This document shows, piece after piece, positions 8,195-14,915 of a stretch of 47,810 nucleotides of DNA (position 1 is its first letter; each line of letters opens with the position of its first letter). The position numbers and the translations under genes are program-made. Source of the DNA: Gammaproteobacteria bacterium (GTDB lineage Bacteria; Pseudomonadota; Gammaproteobacteria; Ga0077536); NCBI GenBank assembly GCA_023257255.1, contig JALRCR010000005.1, forward strand, positions 1-47,810. The letters run 5' to 3'. The notes below the pieces were generated by a model that saw only the letters and a program-made list of their open reading frames with translations, did no database searches and was not told the DNA's origin.

Positions 8195-9541
8195 TCAGGC
8201 GACAGCGCGGATTCCCCGACGAATCAACTCCACGATCTCCTCCAACTGACTTTCACTGGCAATAAGGGCGGGGCCAATCGCGATGATGTCACTGGTGTAG
8301 CGAACCAGCGCGCCATGGTCAAAGCAGTAGTGGAACACCTCCATGGCACGTTTACTTGGTTCGCCGGCGCGTGGCGCCAGTTCGACCGCTGCAGCAAGGC
8401 CGAGATTGCGGATATCAACCACGTTCGGTTCATCGCGCAGGCTGTGCATCAGCGTTTCCAGTACTGGTTCCAGCTTCCGTGCCCGCGCCATGAGGTTCGC
8501 ATCCTCATATACCTCTAGTGCGGCGACCCCGGCTGCACAGGCCAGCGGGTGACCGGAATAGGTATACCCGTGGAAGAACTCCACCAGATGCTCGGGGCCG
8601 GTCATGAAAGCGTCGTAGATTTTTTGGTGAACGATGGCGCCTCCCAGGGGCACCATGCCGCTGTTGACGCCTTTTGCGAAGGTGATGATGTCTGGCGAGA
8701 CGCCGAACCGATCGCTTGCAAAGTAATGCCCTAGACGCCCGAAGCCAGTGATGACTTCGTCAAAAATAAGCAGAATCCCGTGCTTGGAGCAGATTTCACG
8801 GAGACGCTGCAAATATCCCTGCGGGGGGACAATGACGCCTGCGGAGCCCTGCATTGGCTCGACGATCACGGCGGCAATCGTCGACGCATCGTGTAGCTGA
8901 ACGAGACGCTCCAGTTCGTCCGCGAGATGTGCACCCCAGGTGGGCATGCCGTGACTGAACGCCATTTGCTCCAAGTCGTGGGTGTGCGGCAGATGGTCAA
9001 CACCCGGCATCATCGCTGGCGCGAAGGCTTTGCGGTTGGCAGGCATTCCGCCAACCGAAATGCCGCCAAACCCAACGCCGTGGTAGCCCTTGGCACGCCC
9101 GATAAACCTGAACCGCGACCCCTCTCCTCGGGCTCGATGGTAGGCAAGTGCGATTTTTAGCGCGGTATCTACCGCTTCTGAGCCCGAATTGCTGAAAAAG
9201 ACGCGATCCAGACCCTCTGGCGCGAGTTTCGCCAGCTTGGCCGCCAATTCGAAGGCGCGGTCGTGCATGGTCTGGAACGGCGGCGCGTAGTCCAGAGTGT
9301 CCAGCTGCTGCCGAACAGCTTCAACGATGGCGGGGTGTCGGTGACCGGCATTACAGCACCAAAGACCTGATAAACCGTCCAAAATTCGGCGACCGTCCGC
9401 TGTCGTGTAATGCATCCCATCCCCTTGCGTGACCACCCGCGGTTGCTTTTTGAACAGCCGGTTGTGCGTGAACGGCATCCAGAGGGATTCGAGATCCAGA
9501 TCTGTTTGGGGGATTAGGGCGGGCGACATCGGCTCGTTCAT
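8195..9541 (-). CDS. Class III (omega) aminotransferase, beta-alanine--pyruvate type
   Basis: This 448-residue PLP-dependent enzyme moves an omega-amino group, for example from beta-alanine, to pyruvate. The PLP lysine is K290 in ITFAKGVNSG. D261 in IFDEVITGFGR contacts the pyridine nitrogen, SNSGSEAVDTALK binds the phosphate, and the N-terminal LWMPFT motif is typical of omega-amino acid:pyruvate transaminases. The start at 9541 is chosen because AGGAG lies seven bases upstream. An in-frame start at 9625 would overlap the divergent promoter region. It is divergent from a two-component system, with an inverted repeat between them. Confidence 0.93.
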   Translation of the reverse strand: MNEPMSPALIPQTDLDLESLWMPFTHNRLFKKQPRVVTQGDGMHYTTADGRRILDGLSGLWCCNAGHRHPAIVEAVRQQLDTLDYAPPFQTMHDRAFELAAKLAKLAPEGLDRVFFSNSGSEAVDTALKIALAYHRARGEGSRFRFIGRAKGYHGVGFGGISVGGMPANRKAFAPAMMPGVDHLPHTHDLEQMAFSHGMPTWGAHLADELERLVQLHDASTIAAVIVEPMQGSAGVIVPPQGYLQRLREICSKHGILLIFDEVITGFGRLGHYFASDRFGVSPDIITFAKGVNSGMVPLGGAIVHQKIYDAFMTGPEHLVEFFHGYTYSGHPLACAAGVAALEVYEDANLMARARKLEPVLETLMHSLRDEPNVVDIRNLGLAAAVELAPRAGEPSKRAMEVFHYCFDHGALVRYTSDIIAIGPALIASESQLEEIVELIRRGIRAVA

Positions 9542-9574
9542 AGGGAAACTCCTGCAGCCATCGGGTGATATGGT

Positions 9575-9597
9575 TAGCATCCTACCCTGTGATGCTA
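9575..9597. promoter_or_regulatory. Inverted repeat in divergent aminotransferase/response-regulator promoter region
   Basis: TAGCATC, nine bases, GATGCTA is a perfect 7-bp inverted repeat. It lies in the 125-base gap between the divergently transcribed aminotransferase (start 9541) and the OmpR-type regulator (start 9667). Arm spacing of 16 bp places both arms on about the same helix face, as for a dimer operator. It may be an autoregulatory site for the regulator or a site for another factor. Confidence 0.4.
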
Positions 9598-9666
9598 GAA
9601 CTGCGCGCAGTGGTAACGCGTTCAACTTGCTCGTTCAAGATCAGGGGCCGGTACGGGATTCGATCG

Positions 9667-10329
9667 ATGCGTTTACTGCTGGTGGAGGATGACAGCATGA
9701 TTGGCGCCGCGCTGCGCCGCGGTCTCCAGCAAGAAGGGCATTCCGTCGATTGGGTGCACGATGCGCGCAATGCAGAGGCCGCCCTGGCCGCGCAACTTTA
9801 TGAGCTGGTCTTGCTGGATTTAGGCCTGCCCGATCGGGATGGGCTATCCCTGCTTGCGGCGCTTCGTCGAGCCCAAAGCCCGGTTCCGGTGATTATTTCG
9901 ACCGCCCGGGATGCGGTGGCCGATCGTGTTCGAGGTCTTGATCTGGGCGCCGACGACTATCTCGTCAAACCCTACGATCTGGACGAACTGTCGGCCCGGA
10001 TCAGGGCAGTTGTCAGGCGCCGAACGGGTCACCCCGATAACCGTATGTCCTGGGCAGGGCTCTCGCTCGAGGTAGCCACCCACGAGGTCTCTTGCGACGG
10101 CAAGCCCGTCGCCCTGTCCGCGCGAGAATTCAATATCTTGCAGGCGTTGCTGGAGCGCCCAACCGCGGTGGTGTCGCGCGCGCAACTTGAAGAGCGCTTG
10201 TACGGCTGGGATGAAGAGGTAGCCAGCAATGCGGTCGAGGTACACATCCACAATCTTCGTAAAAAGCTTGGCGAACACCGCATAAAAACCGTGCGTGGGC
10301 TTGGCTATAGCCTGGGCGGGGAGCGCTGA
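9667..10329 (+). CDS. OmpR/QseB-type response regulator
   Basis: This 220-residue DNA-binding response regulator has a receiver domain with acidic pair E7/D8/D9 (VEDDS), phosphoacceptor D51 in LLDLGLPDRDG and the conserved Lys in DDYLVKPYD. It is followed by a winged-helix Trans_reg_C domain (LSAREFNILQALLERP, and VEVHIHNLRKKLG as recognition region). ATG 9667 (MRLLLVEDD) is the canonical start, and the in-frame 9565 start adds a non-conserved tail. Its TGA overlaps the kinase ATG by one base (TGATG), so the pair is translationally coupled. QseB/TctD/PmrA-like is as close as it can be placed. Confidence 0.94.
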   Translation: MRLLLVEDDSMIGAALRRGLQQEGHSVDWVHDARNAEAALAAQLYELVLLDLGLPDRDGLSLLAALRRAQSPVPVIISTARDAVADRVRGLDLGADDYLVKPYDLDELSARIRAVVRRRTGHPDNRMSWAGLSLEVATHEVSCDGKPVALSAREFNILQALLERPTAVVSRAQLEERLYGWDEEVASNAVEVHIHNLRKKLGEHRIKTVRGLGYSLGGER

Positions 10330-11657
10330 TGTCGCTGCGTCACCGACTGCTGCTACTCCTGCTACTCGCGGCGATGGCCACCACACTCACCGCCACGGGG
10401 GCAACCTGGTACTGGGCGCGCCGTGAGATTGACGAATTGCTGGACTATCAACTGCGCCAACAGGCGCTGTCGCTGGAAGACAAGGCTTATCTGCTAGGGC
10501 AGGTCGCGGTGGTGGAACCGGATCCGGAGCAGCACATCGTGACCCAGTTATGGGACCGGCGTGGTGTGCTGCGCTATCAGTCGCACCACGGCGTGATCCT
10601 GGAGCGGCCCCGGCACAACGGGTATGACAGCGTCAGTACAGAACAAGAGGACTGGCGGGTCTACGCGATGGAACTTGGGCCTTGGGTCGTGCAACTGGCC
10701 CAACCCTTGTCAACGCGACGCATCATCGCGACCAAGGCCGCCTTGCGCCTGCTCTATCCGGCAATGGCGGTTTTGCCCTTGCTCGCCCTTTTGATCTGGT
10801 GGGCAGTAGGAAGGGTACTGGCTCCGCTGTCGTCGCTGGCGCAGACCATTGGTCGCCGGGATCCCGCGGCCCTGGAGCCGCTTTCGCTGGCAAATCCGCC
10901 GCAGGAAGTGGGCTTGATGGTCGATGCGCTTAACGAACTGATTGCGCGCCAAAGAGCGTTGCTTGCCGGCCAGCAAGATTTCATGGCTGACGCTGCGCAT
11001 GAATTGCGAACCCCTCTGATGGCCATTCGCCTGCAATTGCAACTGCTTGAGCGAGCCAGCAGCGAGCAGGAGCGGACTGAGGCACTGGCAGAACTCAAAC
11101 TGGGGATGGCACGCACGACCACACTGGTTGAGCGCCTGCTCGCGATCGCGCGACTTGATTCCTCTGCCGTAGGCGGAGCGCAGGAGTCGGTTGAGCTTAC
11201 TGGTCTGCTGGAGCGGGCACGTCAGGAGGTCTCAACGCTGGCGCGGGAGCGCGCTATCGATCTGCACATTGAAGCGGAGTCTCCCATAAACGTCCTGGGC
11301 GAGGCTCGCAGCCTGACCAGTCTGGTCGTCAATCTGCTAGAAAACGCGCTGCGCTACACCCCGGAGGGCGGGCGCGTGTTCGCCAGTGTGAGCGCGACGC
11401 GAAACGGGGCACGCCTGACGGTTATCGATACTGGCCCCGGCATTCCTGCGTCCGAGCGCACCCGGGTCTTTGAGCGCTTTCATCGCGTACCAGGCACCAA
11501 GGCACCGGGCAGCGGGCTGGGTCTTGCGATCGTCAAACGGGTCGCCGATTTGCACCGGGCATCGGTCAACATCGACGACGCGCCGGGCGGTGGGGCGCTG
11601 ATCACAGTCAATTTCCCACCGTTGCTTGAACAGACGGCTGGCTTAAGACCGGCTTAA
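10329..11657 (+). CDS. Sensor histidine kinase (QseC/TctE-like), partner of the upstream regulator
   Basis: This 442-residue inner-membrane kinase has a transmembrane helix at about residues 6-28, a periplasmic loop of about 110 residues and a second helix at about 140-160. A HAMP-like linker follows, then HisKA with H224 in FMADAAHELRTPL and HATPase with an N box (NLLENALRYTPEGG), G1 (DTGPGIP) and G2 (GSGLGLAIV). The small periplasmic loop suits sensing of ions, small acids or envelope state. The Do protease gene starts 77 bases downstream on the same strand, so envelope stress is a plausible input, by context only. Confidence 0.94.
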   Translation: MSLRHRLLLLLLLAAMATTLTATGATWYWARREIDELLDYQLRQQALSLEDKAYLLGQVAVVEPDPEQHIVTQLWDRRGVLRYQSHHGVILERPRHNGYDSVSTEQEDWRVYAMELGPWVVQLAQPLSTRRIIATKAALRLLYPAMAVLPLLALLIWWAVGRVLAPLSSLAQTIGRRDPAALEPLSLANPPQEVGLMVDALNELIARQRALLAGQQDFMADAAHELRTPLMAIRLQLQLLERASSEQERTEALAELKLGMARTTTLVERLLAIARLDSSAVGGAQESVELTGLLERARQEVSTLARERAIDLHIEAESPINVLGEARSLTSLVVNLLENALRYTPEGGRVFASVSATRNGARLTVIDTGPGIPASERTRVFERFHRVPGTKAPGSGLGLAIVKRVADLHRASVNIDDAPGGGALITVNFPPLLEQTAGLRPA

Positions 11658-11734
11658 GGTTTCGCGTGCAGAGTCTGCAGCCATAGGGGACCACAAAGGG
11701 TGGTGCCCGTCAGCCAAAACGAGAGGCTCAGACG

Positions 11735-13174
11735 ATGAAACGCAACAGACTTATCGCACCGACCTTGGCCGCCGCCGTTGTGGCGGTGGCGCTGGGTCAT
11801 CAGAAAATTTCCTCGCTACTGGTGCCCGGCGCCGTTGCTGAGCCGGTCGGGACCACGAGTGCCCGATTGGGCTTGCCGGACTTTACCGAACTCGTTCGCC
11901 AGACTGCGCCGGCGGTGGTCAATATCAGCGTCGTCCGTGAAAAGCCCGTGAGTCGCAGACAGCCCGGCGACTTTCCGGGACGCGGTGAGCAGGTCCCCGA
12001 GTTTTTCAAGCGCTTCGCCCCGCCCGGCGGCGATGGCGGCGGTCCGAGCCAGCGTAGCGGCGGTTCCGGATTCATCATTTCTGCCGATGGCCACATCGTG
12101 ACCAATGCACACGTGGTTGCGGGCGCTGAAGAAGTGACGGTGCGCCTCAGCGACAAACGTCAGTACACCGCCAAGGTGATTGGCGTGGATGAGGTCAGTG
12201 ACGTTGCCCTGATCAAGGTCGATGCCACCGGCTTGCCCACGCTTAAAGTAGGAGATCCTGCGCGGTTGAATGTGGGCGAGTGGGTGATCGCGATTGGTTC
12301 ACCCTTCGGCTTCGACAATACGGTTAGCGCCGGCGTGGTGAGCGCCAAGATGCGGTCCTTGCCGAACGGCAACTACGTGCCTTTCATTCAGACCGACGTG
12401 GCAATTAATCCGGGTAACTCGGGCGGGCCCTTGCTCAATCTGAATGGTGAGGTGGTTGGAATTAATTCGCAGATTTACAGCGAAAGCGGTGGCTACATGG
12501 GCCTGTCCTTCGCAATTCCGATTGATTTGGCGATGGACGTGCAAACCCAACTTGCGCATGGTGGCAAGGTGCAGCGGGGGCGTCTTGGCGTCTCGGTCCA
12601 AACGCTCGATCAGGATCTGGCACGCTCTTTCGGCATGGAAACGCCGCGCGGCGCATTGGTCAATCAGGTGCAGGACAACATGCCGGCGGCCAAGGCAGGC
12701 ATTGAGGCGGGAGACATCATCCTGAAGGTCGATGGTCAGGACGTCGAAGATTCGGCGATGCTGTCGCGGCTGATTGCCAGTAAGAAACCGGGCCAGCACG
12801 TGGCGGTTGAACTCCAACGGGCCGGCAAGCCGAGGGAAATTGCGGTCACATTGGGGGAAATGTCCCAGTTAGTGGCGGCCAGCGATGAGCAGCCCTCATC
12901 GGCCAAGTCGGGGCGCCTGGGTGTTGTCGTCCAACCGCTTGACGAGGAGGCGCGTCAGCAACAGGGCGATGGCCGCGGCGTCATGGTGACCGAGGCGTCA
13001 GGCGCGGCAGCCAAAGCCGGGATTCGGCCGGGTGACGTCATCCTCGCGGTCAACGCCAACCCGGTTAAAAGCCCGGAAGACCTCAGAAAACTCGTTTCGC
13101 GAGCCGACCAGCGCGTGGCTTTGCTGGTGCGCCGTGAAGACGCCGAGATTTTCCTGCCGGTGACCCTGGGTTAA
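11735..13174 (+). CDS. Do family (DegP/DegQ/MucD-like) periplasmic serine protease
   Basis: This 479-residue trypsin-like protease/chaperone handles misfolded envelope proteins. The N-terminus has a basic stretch and a hydrophobic segment (about 7-30) that could be a signal peptide or anchor. The catalytic triad is H126 (TNAHVV), D156 (DVALIKV) and S229 (GNSGGPL). Two PDZ domains follow, at about 275-365 and 390-475. A Gly/Pro-rich LA-loop-like segment (about 95-112) precedes the protease core. It lies downstream of a two-component system on the same strand and ends just before a strong terminator. That suggests a three-gene unit or at least shared control. Confidence 0.95.
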   Translation: MKRNRLIAPTLAAAVVAVALGHQKISSLLVPGAVAEPVGTTSARLGLPDFTELVRQTAPAVVNISVVREKPVSRRQPGDFPGRGEQVPEFFKRFAPPGGDGGGPSQRSGGSGFIISADGHIVTNAHVVAGAEEVTVRLSDKRQYTAKVIGVDEVSDVALIKVDATGLPTLKVGDPARLNVGEWVIAIGSPFGFDNTVSAGVVSAKMRSLPNGNYVPFIQTDVAINPGNSGGPLLNLNGEVVGINSQIYSESGGYMGLSFAIPIDLAMDVQTQLAHGGKVQRGRLGVSVQTLDQDLARSFGMETPRGALVNQVQDNMPAAKAGIEAGDIILKVDGQDVEDSAMLSRLIASKKPGQHVAVELQRAGKPREIAVTLGEMSQLVAASDEQPSSAKSGRLGVVVQPLDEEARQQQGDGRGVMVTEASGAAAKAGIRPGDVILAVNANPVKSPEDLRKLVSRADQRVALLVRREDAEIFLPVTLG

Positions 13175-13193
13175 GGCCTTGGGGCAACTCGAA

Positions 13194-13230
13194 GGGCGGG
13201 TGACCGACAGGGGCACCCGCCCGCTGTTTT
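13194..13230 (+). terminator. Rho-independent terminator after the Do protease gene
   Basis: GGGCGGGTG (13194-13202) and CACCCGCCC (13214-13222) form a perfect 9-bp GC-rich stem with an 11-base loop. GCTGTTTT follows, ending in four Ts. It begins about 20 bases after the protease stop codon and precedes the opgG leader. Confidence 0.8.
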
Positions 13231-13280
13231 CAGGGCTGAAATTCAGCCGGGATTCAGACTTTCAGGACAACTATGTGGCA

Positions 13281-13320
13281 GTGCAAGATTTTTGCACGGG
13301 ACCACACTATGCTTGGTCCC
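13281..13320 (+). promoter_or_regulatory. Two adjacent hairpins in the opgG leader
   Basis: GTGCAA-GATTT-TTGCAC (13281-13297) is followed at once by GGGACCA-N9-TGGTCCC (13298-13320). Both stems are perfect (6 and 7 bp). They end 40 bases before the opgG start ATG at 13361. Neither is followed by a U-tract. They could be a 5'-UTR structure controlling opgGH or two operator-like repeats. No known riboswitch consensus was recognised. Confidence 0.35.
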
Positions 13321-13360
13321 AACCGTGTCGTTTCAACCGAGCAGGACTTGTTGTCATCCC

Positions 13361-14908
13361 ATGCCTGATTCGCTGCCGCCGAGCCAGCACCTCAACCGTA
13401 GACGTTTTTTAGGCACTTTGGCCGCGCTCGCCGGCGCATGGCCGGCGTTGCCGGGTAGCGCCGCGCCGGCGCCTGCTGACCCTCGACCGTTCACTCTTGA
13501 TATTTTGCGCACCCGGGCGAGGCAACTTGCCGCACGGCCGTTTCAGGCACCGCGCCGCAGTGCCTCCGAGGCGCTGCGCGAACTAACCCAGCAGCAGTAC
13601 CACGACATCCGCTATCGCCCGCAGGATGCCCTATGGATGGGTGAGGCGCCATTTACCGCCCAGTTCTTCCATCCTGGTTACTATTACCAGCACGCTGTTC
13701 GGATTTACGACGTGACAGAGGGCAAGGCTCGCGAGTTGCACTACTCGCCCGACTTGTTTGACTTCGGCGCCAATAATCTGGGCAGCGGGGCACTTGAACA
13801 AACCAACGGCTTTGCCGGTTTTCGGGTGCACTACGCGCTGAACAGCGCGAATTATCTGGACGAATTGGTCTCTTTTCTGGGTGGAAGCTATTTTCGGGCC
13901 CTGGGGCGCGACATGCGCTACGGCCTTTCCGCACGCGGGCTGGCGATCGGCACCGCGTCCGAACGGGGTGAAGAATTTCCATTTTTCTCCGAGTTCTACC
14001 TTGAACGCCCGGTCGACGCGAACAGCCTCGTCATTCACGCGCTGCTCAATAGCCGCAGTTGTACCGGCGTCTACACCTTTACCGTCAGGCCGGGCGATAC
14101 CACCATCGTCGACGTCAATCTCGCGCTGTATATGCGCGTCAAGGTCGATACCGTCGGCATCGGCCCGCTGACGAGCATGTTTTTCTTTGGCGCCAACGAC
14201 CGCCAGGCAGTCGATGACTACCGGGCGGCGGCCCACGATTCGGACGGTTTGCTGATCTGGAACGGCGCCGCTGAATGGCTGTGGCGGCCGCTGGTCAACC
14301 CGCAACGCCTGCGTATCAGCTACTTCGTGGACCGCAATCCGAAAGGGTTTGGTCTGCTTCAACGGAAGCGGCAGTTCGACGACTACTCCGATGCGGAAGC
14401 TCGCTACGAGCATCGGCCCAGCGCGTGGGTCGAACCGGTCGGCGATTGGGGCGCGGGCGCGGTGATGCTGGTGGAGATTCCCAGCGATCTGGAAAGCAAC
14501 GACAACATCGTCGCCTTCTGGCGCCCCCAGAACCCGCTCGCCGCAGGCTCGGAATGGCAGGCCACCTACCGGCTGCACTGGGGCAAGGTATTACCGTTCG
14601 TAAATCGCGAACTGGGCACCGTCGCGGAGACCCGAATCGGGCGGGGCAGTACCGAGACCGCCCGCCGGTTTGTGGTCGATTTCGGGGGCGAGGCCATGCA
14701 AGGGCGGGAGCGTGCGCCGGAGGCGCGGCTGTTCACTTCACGCGGCACCCTGTCGAGCGCGAGCACCCACTTTGTCCCCGACAGCAAGGTGTGGCGCACC
14801 CAGTTCGAGTTGGTGCCAGAAGGCTACGATCCCATCGAACTCCGTTGTCATCTGGAGGCGGGTGGGCAAGCCATCACCGAAACCTGGTGCTATCAGTGGA
14901 CCGAGTGA
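13361..14908 (+). CDS. opgG: Periplasmic glucan biosynthesis protein (OpgG/OpgD family) with Tat-type signal
   Basis: This 515-residue periplasmic protein is needed to make branched beta-glucans (OPGs). Family motifs run along the whole length: FYHPG-like FFHPGYYY, YSPDLFDFG, GFAGFRVHY, SFLGGSYFRALG, YGLSARGLAI, EEFPFF and RPSAWVEP. The core reads more like E. coli OpgG than OpgD. The N-terminus, however, has a twin-arginine motif (RRRFLG at 13-18) before a hydrophobic Ala-rich segment, the export style of OpgD. ATG 13361 puts this motif at a normal distance. opgH starts seven bases after its stop, so they form an operon. Confidence 0.92.
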   Translation: MPDSLPPSQHLNRRRFLGTLAALAGAWPALPGSAAPAPADPRPFTLDILRTRARQLAARPFQAPRRSASEALRELTQQQYHDIRYRPQDALWMGEAPFTAQFFHPGYYYQHAVRIYDVTEGKARELHYSPDLFDFGANNLGSGALEQTNGFAGFRVHYALNSANYLDELVSFLGGSYFRALGRDMRYGLSARGLAIGTASERGEEFPFFSEFYLERPVDANSLVIHALLNSRSCTGVYTFTVRPGDTTIVDVNLALYMRVKVDTVGIGPLTSMFFFGANDRQAVDDYRAAAHDSDGLLIWNGAAEWLWRPLVNPQRLRISYFVDRNPKGFGLLQRKRQFDDYSDAEARYEHRPSAWVEPVGDWGAGAVMLVEIPSDLESNDNIVAFWRPQNPLAAGSEWQATYRLHWGKVLPFVNRELGTVAETRIGRGSTETARRFVVDFGGEAMQGRERAPEARLFTSRGTLSSASTHFVPDSKVWRTQFELVPEGYDPIELRCHLEAGGQAITETWCYQWTE

Positions 14909-14915
14909 CCGTCCG

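Noticed and set aside
13631-14578. Minus-strand open frame of 315 codons opposite opgG
   Set aside because: There is no recognisable domain and the frame is fully antisense to conserved OpgG sequence.
14670-14915. N-terminal extension of opgH into opgG
   Set aside because: The frame is open, but the residues are Arg/Pro/Ser-rich and non-conserved. ATG 14916 lies seven bases after the opgG stop and starts a normal OpgH.
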